Counted from the stretch's first letter, positions 1-8,645 are shown. The stretch is DNA of 14,359 nucleotides from Cephalothrix simula (GCA_035591015.1 JAXIUW010068895.1:1-14359), one strand, 5' to 3'. Program-made: numbers and translations. Notes: generated from the sequence alone by a model not told the origin.

Positions 1-294
1 TGAAAAAAAATTATTAGCCGACTTTTGGGCCAAAAAGGGCTTTGGGCGGCGGCGCAAATTGACCTAGGTCCAAAATTGTTTTTCAAACATGTGCATCGAT
101 AGTTAACGCATACGTGTACCAAATTTCAACTCAGTACGACCTTCCACGGCTGAGATCTTAGGGGGGGGGGCGAATGAGCCCCCCTTCAGGTACCACACAC
201 AAAATATCCCTTCAAAGGTAGGGTTAATGCAGCCGTCAATGTAAAATGTGACTCCCCCTCCCTACGAGTATCGACCCTGGTTCGCCCTTTCACC
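1..294. other. Non-coding stretch with G-run/C-run hairpin
   Basis: I see no gene here. A run of ten G (161-170) is followed eight bases later by six C (179-184), so the two can pair as a short hairpin. A 13-base palindrome (TTTTGG G CCAAAA, 24-36) and the 10-base palindrome GACCTAGGTC (61-70) lie near the left edge. The stretch from about 110 to 160, reading ACCAAATTTCAACTCAG and onward, resembles in style a dispersed repeat common in marine invertebrate genomes. I cannot name the family. This block may be the 3' part of, or a neighbour to, the SINE that follows. Confidence 0.45.
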
Positions 295-472
295 TTTTTT
301 TACAGATTTACCAGCCGTCAGGTTATCACTGAGATTGACAATGGCGGCAAAGTAAGGTTTTTGACTTTTATAACGGAAAATAAGTCGGCCTCTACCGGGG
401 GTCTAACCCCGGACCTCTCGCACCGGACGCAAACGCTTTACCAGTACCAGTAGACCACTGAAGCGATCTGCG
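295..472 (-). mobile_element. tRNA-derived SINE remnant
   Basis: On the minus strand, 472 down to 387 reads like a tRNA-derived SINE head. An A-box-like TCGCTTCAGTGG (455-466) is followed by a B-box-like GGTTAGACCCC (398-408) inside a CCGGG...CCCGG T-arm-like stem, then GGTAGAGGCC. The canonical B box is GGTTCGANTCC, so the T loop is altered and carries an extra base. The D-arm region contains a duplicated ACTGGT-like stretch. A non-tRNA body follows (386-302) and ends at a run of seven A on the minus strand (295-301), which could be the 3' tail. SINEs are non-coding retroelements transcribed by RNA polymerase III and moved by LINE machinery. The 3' boundary and the family are uncertain, and no target duplication was found. 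Confidence 0.6.
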
Positions 473-850
473 GATCATCGGCTATGGCTATTAGAAGCAA
501 GAAATCAAATGGATCATTATCGCCACGACATCGACGACATTTCACCTAATTAATTTTGCCTTATCGACACCGTATCACAAGCAGTTTGGGGTTTCGTCAC
601 GACTATGCCACTTTCAGAAAAATTGTTCGCCACGACTTCACTTATCGACCTGGTCGATACGTGGGGAACGGGAGTCGTTTTACATTGACGGTTGCATAAG
701 GCCCAAGCCAGCGACGACGTACGACGCCGAAGCCGAGCCGAAGTTTTGCTATATTATGCATCGTGCGCTTTGATATCTCGTAGTGAATTGTCGCACGTCG
801 TCGCCAGCGAAGGGAACTTTAGCCTTGACGTACTGTAGTATCAAGCAAAA
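473..850. other. CpG-rich non-coding patch with inverted repeat
   Basis: This patch is visibly richer in CpG than the AT-rich DNA that follows. It repeats words such as CGCCACGAC, CGACGAC and CGTCACGAC, and has a three-unit GCCGAA/GCCGAG/GCCGAA run (about 726-743). A 17-base palindrome lies at 643-659 (TATCGACC T GGTCGATA). A longer inverted repeat pairs 711-725 with 790-804 (14 of 15 bases). All frames are interrupted and no product is recognised. It may be the flank of an old mobile element or a CpG-containing regulatory patch. Confidence 0.4.
711..804. repeat. CpG-dense inverted repeat (15-bp arms)
   Basis: The left arm GCGACGACGTACGAC (711-725) is complementary to GTCGCACGTCGTCGC (790-804), with one mismatch in 15 bases. 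The 64-base loop contains the GCCGAA-type triplet run. Partial similarity continues a few bases outward. It could be the core of a degraded foldback element. Confidence 0.55.
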
Positions 851-888
851 AGGTTGGGATTTTCTATTTGGATATTAAAAAAATATAC

Positions 889-928
889 GTCAATGCAAGA
901 ATGGATTGAATCCATTCTTGGTCAATGC
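889..928. mobile_element. 25-bp palindromic micro-insertion with flanking direct repeats
   Basis: Bases 896-920 form a perfect odd palindrome: CAAGAATGGATT, a central G, then AATCCATTCTTG. It is bounded by direct copies of GTCAATG (889-895 and 921-927). The match extends to eight bases, GTCAATGC, if the first C is shared. A palindrome enclosed by a direct duplication is the signature of a transposed sequence. Its ends, CAAGAAT and ATTCTTG, are the same as those of the 53-bp insertion at 4340-4392, which also has a 7-bp duplication. It is far too small to encode anything. The surrounding short open frame (854-1036) is probably fortuitous. Confidence 0.5.
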
Positions 929-1648
929 CGAGACGATTACTTGGCATATGACGTTCTAATGTTTTGGATTGGATGGCACAAGAATTACACTTGTAAGCAA
1001 GGAGCTTGTTGTAAGCCTATTTTTAATCGGGTCTAATCTAAGATTTTGCACTTAATACAAGAGCTAAAGCTTATGAAGACATCAATGATAATAGAAAAGT
1101 TCTTTAAAAAATCATTTTTCTAGAAAAATATTATTATTGTTTACGATTTGAAAGAGAATTATTAATGAATAGAATATTCAAACTTTTAATTATTCGTTGA
1201 AAATCAAAAATAATCAATTAGGCTTCAATCATTTTAATGGGAGGCTATAAAATAACAATTTCACCAAAGATCCATGAAATGTAGTCTATGCATAACCTTT
1301 AGAGTTGAAAAATTTCATTCTTTAAGATGTTTGTATAACCTAAAATAATTTGTCAATTTTTATGAACGACGATTTTTACCTTGGAATTGGGGAGTTATTT
1401 TACTGATTGCCCTAGGCATGAATAACGGCTGAATAAGACAGTCAAAAATGGGTCTTTTTTGTGACTGGTCCCATTCAGAAGGGCATAAAGGAAAACAAAA
1501 ATAAGAAATATTTTTTAAACCCCAGGTGCCTATTAACCCAAGACACGAGTGCCAACAAAGTCGAGTGTTCTATAGCCACTTATGGAAAAAGATCAGAAAA
1601 AGAAATTTTGTACAAAAATATAGAAAAGGTCTCAATGCATTCAGGTAT
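929..1648. other. AT-rich non-coding DNA
   Basis: I see no gene. The only structure is a 16-base perfect palindrome at 1114-1129 (ATTTTTCT/AGAAAAAT) and a loose inverted pair AATGGG...CCCATT around 1446-1476. Open frames at 1461-1670 (plus) and 1580-1795 (minus) overlap each other, are low in complexity and match nothing I know. Confidence 0.4.
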
Positions 1649-1688
1649 TGTTATATTATGCCAAATTTGAAAAATGCATAATATCACA
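1649..1688. repeat. Hairpin with 13-bp arms
   Basis: TGTTATATTATGC (1649-1661) pairs with GCATAATATCACA (1676-1688) at 12 of 13 positions. The 14-base loop itself contains the palindrome CAAATTTG (1662-1669). A run of ten A lies downstream at 1762-1771. Confidence 0.5.
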
Positions 1689-1837
1689 CCGCTGTTCATT
1701 TGGACGGTTTTTAAGGGACTCATTTTATTGATATTGCTAATAGAATCCGGTTCCCTAAAGCAAAAAAAAAACAGCATAAAGTGTGTGCATATCATACTTT
1801 GTTACTTTTCCTGGTATTACTTTTACCTGCTATAGCA

Positions 1838-1889
1838 GGCCAATATCGATATTGGCCCGTTGCTATGTATATTGGCCCATTACTATGTA
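1838..1889. repeat. 20-bp palindrome overlapping a 20-bp tandem duplication
   Basis: GGCCAATATCGATATTGGCC (1838-1857) is perfectly self-complementary. Its right half starts a 20-bp unit TATTGGCCC(G/A)TT(G/A)CTATGTA, present twice head to tail at 1850-1869 and 1870-1889. Left of the palindrome, TATAGCA (1831-1837) partly mirrors TGCTATG on the right, so the symmetry extends imperfectly. Confidence 0.7.
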
Positions 1890-1988
1890 AAACTTTCGTT
1901 TTTTGGCCAAAGAATGAAAAGTTACATAACACTAGAAACTTGTAAATGATGGAGTTTGAGCTTGCCCTTAGTTTTAACTTCGCCTTTT

Positions 1989-2048
1989 ATTGAACCTCGC
2001 ACTTTGCGCTCGGTCCATATTGAACCTCGCACTTTGCGCTCGGTCCAA
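1989..2048. repeat. 30-bp tandem repeat, two copies
   Basis: A 30-bp unit beginning ATTGAACCTCGCACTTTGCG and ending CTCGGTCCA(T/A) occurs at 1989-2018 and 2019-2048. The copies differ only at the last base. Each contains the small hairpin CGCA CTT TGCG. The near identity implies a recent duplication or gene conversion, which contrasts with the diverged arms that flank the pair. Confidence 0.8.
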
Positions 2049-2079
2049 TAAAAACCTCAGTTAAAACTGCGGGCCTAAT

Positions 2080-3696
2080 GAAAATCCATATTTATCAACT
2101 ATCTCGCATTATTTTTTTGTTATATTGATCATACTTTTTTGCGAATTTGGCAGGGTTAATTAAGATCGCCCCACACATAGAAAGACACATTGAAGCGGTG
2201 TCACTGTAAAAACTGGCTGTTGCCATAAGTCTGTCATAGTTCGGCAACATTTTATACCAGAGTTACATTTACATAATTTTTCTCAAATAACCTGAAATAA
2301 CTAATGAATTAATTTGAGTATTTGATTGACCAAAAGTGTCAATATTAACATCATCATAGTGTTCTGAGTAACAACATGTTTCATTGAATGAGTTGTCCCC
2401 TTTTAGAGGAACATTCCCGGTGGGATTAGATTGACTTTGGATCACTCCCCTAAGGGAAAGAGCTCCATCAGCTGTTACTTTCGCAAACTTCGAGGAAAAT
2501 CGAGAGTTTTATTGGTGACCTTAAGCATAACATAAAAATTTCTCTTTATATTTTGATTTTCCCTGATGATCAAAAAGGCGAATCGCATTAAATAGGAATA
2601 TGTTCTGTAATAAAGATGATTACATATGTATTATCTTTCTTAAGTCTTATTATCCTAAATTTATTTGTTTTATTTGATACCATATAAATTACGCTAATAA
2701 TATTTTAACTTTAAATGACCTTGACATTAGATGACCCATGACGTTTAAAAATCGATAAAACCATTGGAGCGACTAGCCCCGGGGATGAACCAATTAACCA
2801 ATATTGATATTGTTTCTTACTTATAAACATTATATACAGATTTGTAACTAAAAATCCTTTAATTCTTATCTAAACTTGCTAAATCATGTCATATGCCAAA
2901 ACCATGTGCAGTTTTTCTAATTTACTGTTCTTTTATATTTAAACAAGGTCCTAAACACTCGACTAAGTAGAAACGTGTGTATTTAAATGGATTTTATTCA
3001 AAAAGAAACATTAAATTCAATACCAATTATTTGTAACATGAATATACTTACCATATGCAATTTCCCCCAAAGCACATGCATTGTTCAAAATTTTGGCATG
3101 TTTAGAAGACAGATATTTCCAATTGTTTCAGTTTCAAACCTCAACCTCTTGGTTCTGCACTACTTTTCTTTTGTGGAAATTTTAAATGCTATAAAAATAT
3201 GTAGGGGTATGTGTGGGTATAGATGGTCTTTTACGGTTAGACAGATCGTATAGTATTATGACATGAAAATAGCTATAGGACTTTATTATTACGGTGCATT
3301 CGTGCATCCAAAATAGACAAAATACAGAAATAGTGATTGAAAAATTTCCTTTACTTCTGCTTTGACAAACAGGTGATAATTTTAAATGTTTGGGCCATGG
3401 TTCATGTATTGAAAATGGTATTAGGGATAATTTTTACAAGTTAATACCCTATTTATCGATTGTATATAATACCGATTATATATCCTATCCATTTAATATA
3501 ACACTATCTATCATTAGAATCTGATGGACCATGCAAAAACCTATTAATCAAAAAATAGATCAACAATATAATACTATACCTGAACTGAACCCCATAACTT
3601 TACTAAAAGTTTAGGTAAGGTGTACCACGGTGGGTGTCTTTCAGGAGCCATACACGGCATAGTCTTAGTAACATTACACTAATCGGTGATCTTCAT
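2080..3696. other. AT-rich non-coding DNA, nothing recognised
   Basis: No gene or mobile element could be supported. Minor structure includes a 7-bp hairpin TGTTGCC/GGCAACA (2218-2224 and 2243-2249), the palindrome CCCCGGGG near 2777-2784, and a weak inverted pair around ATGGTTCAT (near 3400) and ATGGACCAT (near 3525). An 88-codon frame at 2987-3253 is rich in I, F, N and C, with no motif or homology I know. I judge it fortuitous. Confidence 0.4.
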
Positions 3697-3882
3697 GGAA
3701 CTTAAGAGGTTATTAAGTTCCTGAATCCTGATCAACACGCCTTATGATCCAAAAAAGGATTTTAAGATTTTTGGGGAACTTAAGTGTTGATAGGATAATA
3801 CAGCAACCCATTAAGTTCCCAAAATGAGGGGAACTCAGTATACATGTAATCTATAAGTTCCTTTCAATTTGAAAGGAACTTA
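3697..3882. repeat. Array of alternating GGAACTTA / TAAGTTCC hairpins
   Basis: Seven copies of one octamer occur in 186 bp with strictly alternating orientation. Forward copies are at 3697, 3775, 3830 (GGAACTCA variant) and 3875. Reverse copies are at 3714, 3812 and 3854. They form three hairpins: GGAACTTAA/TTAAGTTCC (3697-3705 with 3713-3721), GGGAACTTAA/TTAAGTTCCC (3774-3783 with 3811-3820), and an almost continuous 29-base palindrome (3854-3882, 14-bp arms around one T). Spacers differ in length and sequence, so this is not a simple satellite or a CRISPR array. It could be a foldback element with repeated arms or a cluster of protein-binding sites. The function is unknown. Confidence 0.75.
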
Positions 3883-3959
3883 GAGACTTGACTGGTAATC
3901 TGACATGGAATCTCAAACATTAAGGGTTAAAGGCTTAGGCCACAGATGGCTGTTGGGCT

Positions 3960-4530
3960 TTCGACATGATTTCTAGAACACTACTGAAAGATATTTGGAA
4001 CATAGCACACTTTCAGATCATGACTTTCGAAAGGTTGATAAACATCTCTAGACGTAAATTCTAGAATACATGGTCCACTGATGCGACAGTCGGAACTCTA
4101 TATAAGTACGTGTAATGAAGCTCCGAAAGTGATTGTAGCAGATATGTTCTTTCAAATGTTTTAAGATTTCAGGTAATGTCCTAAAAGACTATTCCCATAT
4201 TTATTCTGGAATAGCTTTTGTTCCCGAACATCATTTTAGGAACACAAGGACATATAAAAATCTCAGTGGAGCCGTGGAGCAACAAATGTTCAGAAAGATC
4301 ATCTTAAAATATTCCAATATTTCAGGTTACGTCCTAAAACAAGAATAAATCCAAGAATAAAGGAATCATAAAGAAAATCGGATTTATTCTTGTCTAAAAT
4401 GCCGTTCTGATACTAATTCTGGAACATAATTTTTTGAACAAGAACACTGTTAGAACACTAAATCAAAATTCAGCACATCTCAGTGGAGGATCATGCATTT
4501 TAGCGATGTTTTAAAAAGTGTTCTGAAAAA
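3960..4530. repeat. Diverged tandem monomers, period about 153 bp
   Basis: Marker blocks recur in the same order. ATTTCAGGTAATGTCCTAAAA-like blocks lie at 4166-4186 and 4319-4339 (19 of 21 identical, offset 153). ATTCTGGA is at 4203 and 4416, and the identical ATCTCAGTGGAG is at 4260-4271 and 4477-4488. The word TTCTRGAAYA recurs at 3971, 4059, 4204 and 4417, and similarity upstream of 4166 suggests one or two further degraded monomers. The offset for ATTCTGGA is 213, that is 153 plus exactly 60, because the second monomer carries an insertion. No coding potential was seen. This could be a short satellite array or the internal repeats of a larger element. Confidence 0.6.
4333..4399. mobile_element. 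53-bp micro-MITE with 7-bp target duplication
   Basis: CAAGAATAAATCC (4340-4352) and GGATTTATTCTTG (4380-4392) are perfect 13-bp terminal inverted repeats around a 27-bp AT-rich centre. Direct copies CCTAAAA (4333-4339) and TCTAAAA (4393-4399) flank it. The neighbouring tandem monomer supplies the unoccupied site: after its single CCTAAAA (4180-4186) there are 16 bases to ATTCTGGA, and after the right-hand duplicate here there are also exactly 16. The added length is thus 60 bp, equal to 53 plus 7. This is good internal evidence for a real transposition event. The element is non-coding and its transposase family is unknown. Confidence 0.75.
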
Positions 4531-5289
4531 TATAAGGTCTACAGATGGTGAAATGCAGCTATGTTTGACATCAAAGTAGTCCTTCAACGCAAAGCGCGTG
4601 ATACAGAACTAATTAATTACTAGTTTCTCTAATTACGAGCTTCATTTGTTCCATTACGCGATTATCAATCTTGAAAATTTAGCGTGTCATCACGCAACTG
4701 ATCGGGGTATCTCGGAAGTTATTTACTAAATCTGAGTGGTGCAAAATGTTCATAATGTTAATGCCTTATTGGTTAATGCCTTATTATTACTTGGTTAGAA
4801 TTCCTTTGTAAACGTCATAAATCGAAATGTTTTTACTTTCTTTTTGTTTTTATTGGTGCCTCAGTAATTAAGACTGAATGGGAAGCAATTATTGACAAAA
4901 AATAGGCTCATATGATGTGTTTTTACATAGTCGAGTTTTCTACGAATTCAAATTTTAAAAACTTCATCGCTTTTTACTCCTTCTTTCAATTTGTGGAAAA
5001 ACTTATACAATTAACTGAAGAGAACAGTGCATGTGCTGCCCTGTTTTAATTTCAAAGTAATTATGCTAAAGATTATGAATTTTTCAATCAGTCCATTATA
5101 ATTCTGAATTAACCAAAGGCGAAGACAAACGGTATCTAACGCTGTCTCTGTCTGTACAGGGCGACAGGGAAAAACCCAAATTTTTGGCTCATCTAATTAA
5201 TTTATTTGTGATCTCTTTTCGGATTCTTATCATTTGAAATCTCATCTTTCCAAGCACACCCATTCCACTCCTTTCTATAAAAAAACTTG
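4531..5289. other. Non-coding DNA with a 15-bp tandem duplication
   Basis: I see no gene. GTTAATGCCTTATTG (4757-4771) is repeated head to tail at 4772-4786 with one difference. A 5-bp hairpin GCGTG TCAT CACGC lies near 4684-4697. The rest is AT-rich with no recognised structure. Confidence 0.4.
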
Positions 5290-5512
5290 ATTTTAAAAAG
5301 ACCCTTTTTGTCCCATTGATTTATCCTACTCGCAGTGATATTGATTATTCGTAAGAATTTAATCAATATCTCAGCCATGTCAGCTGACTAAATGACGTCT
5401 CGCGTCGTATGTTCATGTATGGACTAACAGCGATCGATTTTCGGTTGTTTCCGACCTCAATTTTAGTGCGAGGAGGATGAATCAATGGGCTAGAAAAAAG
5501 GGTCATTTTAAA
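5290..5512. mobile_element. Foldback MITE of about 207 bp
   Basis: The left terminus (5300-5344) and the right terminus (5457-5504) are inverted copies. Both read GACCCTTTTT, then a 2- or 5-base variable gap, CCCATTGATT, and a 23-base stretch (ATCCT, CTCGCA, ATTGA) with about five mismatches. Outside them, ATTTTAAA occurs at 5290-5297 and again at 5505-5512, a plausible 8-bp target duplication, although it is nearly palindromic and two A separate the left copy from GACCC. The interior has its own hairpin: GATATTGATTA (5337-5347) with TAATCAATATC (5360-5370), perfect over 11 bp. It has no coding capacity and needs a transposase from elsewhere. The superfamily is not identified. Confidence 0.7.
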
Positions 5513-6771
5513 TCCAGAATCAGAAAACAGACACCAATCGCTTCACTATATACAAGTGACTAAAATTGCAGTTTAAATGTTTTTCCTGTACAAACAGCGC
5601 TAGATATCTTTGTACATGTATTAGCAAGCAAATCATGTGGCAAATGGGCAGACAGCTTTACTACTTCTCTGTTTAGGTATGATGGGTCCTTGCCTTCAGG
5701 AGCAGTTTTAGTTTTGTAAATCACGTAATGTACTTACCACAAATTAAATTTCACTTAGGATTAATATCATTATGAAACTTCACCTATGCTTCTGATAATA
5801 CTTAAATCTCTTGTAAACAAAGAAGATATTTTCCATTTAGCTCAATTACATATCCTCAATGAGAACTGGTATCCTGTCTACAAAATTATATGTTTACCTG
5901 ATCACAAAATCGGCATAAAGTCAACGCACAAACATTGACCACCGGTCATTAGGGTTGTGTCATTTCAACACAAAACACGCGGGCTCAGGCTTGACTAAAG
6001 AACTTTAGGCCTTATTATTTACCTGAGTGCACCATTTCATTATGGTGCATGATCTGGCTAAGTTTTCATTTTCAAAGCAAATCGTTGACAAAAATTTTCT
6101 ATAACTTTCACTAAACGACTGCATTATGTCAATATTGCCACAAGTTTGTGTACAAAATTTTGTAATGTGTCCAGAATAATGCATTTGCCAGTATTTGGAG
6201 TCAAAACAAAATTGGGGATGTACTCAAATATCACAACAAAGCTCATGAAAAATGTCGTTTGACTTGAACTTTGATTCATTGAAGTCATATTTGGTAGTCT
6301 GCTCAAGATGTGCTACTTCCAGATGATAATAACCTAAAAAAAAAGATGGAACACAGCTCGACACCCCCTACCAGGTCCTACAATCCATGGTATCATACAA
6401 ATCTCTTGTTGTCCGGGTTAGCATCGATTTTAGATCAACAGAAAAAAATTATACCGAAACTTTAGAATTCGAAGAAACCAAAAATATACAAAATGATAAA
6501 GCATCCAACAATCATAATGTAGGATGATCTAGGATGGGCATCTTCAAAACCCTTAGAGTTATTTCTTTGTAGACCTGCACAGCAACTTGAATAGCACCAT
6601 AAATCATCAATTTGCATGCACCTTATGGCTATAAATTGGCCAAAAATGCACATCAAAATGACCTTTGTCAACTTGGATCCAAGAATGCCGTTAAAAAGCC
6701 GGGGGATAGGGAAATCTTTACTGTAATTTTCTAATTTTAAAATTTCAAATGCTTTAAATAAAAAGGTTTAT
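5513..6771. other. Non-coding DNA with one 8-bp hairpin
   Basis: No gene is recognised. The clear structure is TGCACCAT (6028-6035), loop TTCATT, and ATGGTGCA (6042-6049), a perfect hairpin without flanking direct repeats. A 12-base palindrome CTTGGATCCAAG lies near 6673-6684. Minus-strand open frames at 6124-6306 and 6462-6671 show no known domain. Confidence 0.4.
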
Positions 6772-6912
6772 ATCGTTTTAATTGGTATATTTGCCAAAAC
6801 GATGCCATCCTATCATTATCTTGACATGGTCAGTCTACAATCAACGGATCTGTCAGGACAGGACAAATGTTGACCATGATATCATTTTATAACTGTCATG
6901 TATGGTGATAGG
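6772..6912. repeat. Two adjacent imperfect inverted repeats
   Basis: ATCGTTTT (6772-6779) pairs perfectly with AAAACGAT (6796-6803), with GGTA...TGCC-like pairing in the loop. Next to it, CCTATCA (6809-6815) pairs with TGATAGG (6906-6912), and the pairing continues imperfectly inward to TTGACA/TGTCA and ATGGTCA/TGACCAT (6826-6832 with 6871-6877). The second structure spans 104 bp and could be a decayed foldback element. No target duplication is visible. Confidence 0.4.
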
Positions 6913-8610
6913 TAATCCACCCTTATCTATGCCTGAAAAAGGTGTTTTGATATAAAATATACAAACGCAATGATATCCTATTATTTTTAAATTTGATCAT
7001 GGAAATACCCAGCTGAAAAACTGTCAAAATTGAATTAATATACGACTCCTTATTTGATTCCTTTAAAGAAGTTAGTCAAATGTCTTTATAAAATCAAGAA
7101 ATACAGGTAAACATTGAATTTGTTCCTGTTGCATTGATGAAGTTCCATGATAAGATGTACAATGTGTCATGGATTCTCTTGAAATCGATGAAGTTGTGCA
7201 TGTCTTAATGAAAAAGATGAGGAAATATGATACCCACATCTGTGTCTTATGTAATCACAGAAACGTCAATTTGTATACTTTTCGACGACAGTGGGCTATA
7301 GGACAAGTCAAACAGGCCTCTGCAGGGTAACATATAACATATACATTGTACTGTATATTGTTAAAGACGAAAAAACATCAATGAAGTATTGCCAGCATAC
7401 ATTTTTTTCTTTATGAGCCTCTGGTACAATCTCAACCAACCATCGGATCTTGAATCCCGGTCTTGAATGACCAAGTGATCATTTTAAAAAAACAATCGCG
7501 TCGTTTTGAGAGCTTTTGCAAAACTTGGAGTAGGATTTTTGTACTATTAGTTATTTTGTTAGGTTCTGTCTTTTTATAATTATGAATACTGAACATATTT
7601 TATGATTTATAACATATTTTACTGAACAATATGACGATGACCATGAGGGTGTATCTACCAAAATGGAAAACATATTCTTTAAATTAACTACATGTCTTAA
7701 ACGATATAATACGTGACAATACCAATATTTACTATTTTGCCAAGCATAAAATCAGAAAATGTATTTCTAAATTCTTTACCAAGAACGATTAAAATCATTT
7801 AAAAAGTATAACATACCTTGAATCTTGCTGATTACATCCGAAAAAAGTAACAACTTTTTTTGCTTCCAATGTTTGAGGAGTTGTTTCGATAAAAAGTCCA
7901 AAAATGATAGTGAAATAAAAGTTGAGACTAGATCAGGCGTTAATAGAGAAATAATTTTGATTGATGAGAGGTATGATCTGTGAAGACGGTATCTAAAATC
8001 ACAATAGGTATTCGCGCGATCAACCAATCACGACTAAAGGACAGATCATATTGTAGAATCGGGAGCATGGATTTTAGCAGACGACGATTTCAACAGATTT
8101 AAACGAAGTTTGATATCAATGAAATAATGGAAAAGAGAAAAAAGTTACGAAAAAATAATCTGTTGAGGAATTTGACATTAAGCTCTGTTGCAATGGTTAC
8201 TTCAAGTGAAAGGGTGGGTTTTAATTCTGTAACAGGCTTAACTTCAAATAATAAGAAAAAGTTGGCCAGATTGGTTCAGGACAAAAGCATTAGTTATGTT
8301 TTTGGTCGAAGTAATGCAACGCGAAAGCCAAATTTGTTAGTAATTACGTCGTCTTTTTAACCAAACAAAGGTAGCAACAGAATTAAAGGAAAATTTATCA
8401 TTAAAGTGAGATTGAAGACACGCGTGGATATCATTAACGAGAAAAAAGTAATAAAAAAGTTAAAATTTTGAGAATTAAATCAAAAAGGTGATTTCAATTT
8501 CCTTTTTTGTACCGAATGCAATGAAAATGCACTGAAGTACGCTTGCGGCAGTTATGAATCCAAACCGTACAAAATTGAACATTTAGAAAATATATACACA
8601 CGCTGTTATG
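6913..8610. other. AT-rich non-coding DNA, nothing recognised
   Basis: I found no gene, RNA or mobile element. GATGAAGTT occurs twice about 50 bases apart near 7136 and 7188, which is weak. A lysine- and serine-rich 77-codon frame (8127-8360, plus) and a minus frame (7776-8027) have no recognised motif and only ordinary sequence around their ATG codons, so I do not call them genes. Confidence 0.4.
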
Positions 8611-8645
8611 GGTAGTTTAAAAGCATTAAAATGCTTTAATATACC
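8611..8645. repeat. Near-palindrome with AAAGCATT arms
   Basis: AAAGCATT (8620-8627) and AATGCTTT (8630-8637) are perfectly complementary around two A. After a short mismatch the symmetry resumes as GGTA (8611-8614) and TACC (8642-8645). Confidence 0.55.

Larger units (their letters stand above)
1838..2079. mobile_element. Nested foldback element with internal tandem repeat
   Basis: This block is built of nested inverted repeats. A perfect 20-base palindrome (GGCCAATATC/GATATTGGCC) lies at 1838-1857. It overlaps a 20-bp tandem duplication at 1850-1869 and 1870-1889 (18 of 20 identical). A hairpin follows, with arms near 1884-1900 and 1913-1930 around TTGGCCAA. Arms at 1964-1991 and 2047-2074 are complementary at 22 of 28 positions and enclose two 30-bp tandem copies. 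ATTGGCCCG (1851-1859) pairs with CGGGCCTAAT (2070-2079) with one extra base. Together this suggests a single foldback or MITE-like element of about 240 bp. No target duplication was identified and the exact ends are uncertain. Confidence 0.5.

Noticed and set aside
61-70. GACCTAGGTC as a nuclear-receptor response element
   Set aside because: An isolated 10-base palindrome with no supporting sites. The word is also common in dispersed repeats.
387-472. Functional tRNA gene on the minus strand
   Set aside because: T loop is altered, the D-arm region is expanded, and no matching acceptor stem or clear anticodon arm can be drawn, so a SINE head or pseudogene is more likely.
2987-3253. 88-codon plus-strand open frame
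   Set aside because: Low-complexity hydrophobic composition following local base bias, with no motif I recognise.
3697-3882. CRISPR-like array
   Set aside because: Repeats are only 8-14 bp, alternate in orientation and have irregular spacers, and the DNA is eukaryotic in character.
8127-8360. 77-codon plus-strand open frame, K/S-rich
   Set aside because: No recognisable domain, no nearby exons or splice pattern, and length within what AT-rich random DNA gives by chance.
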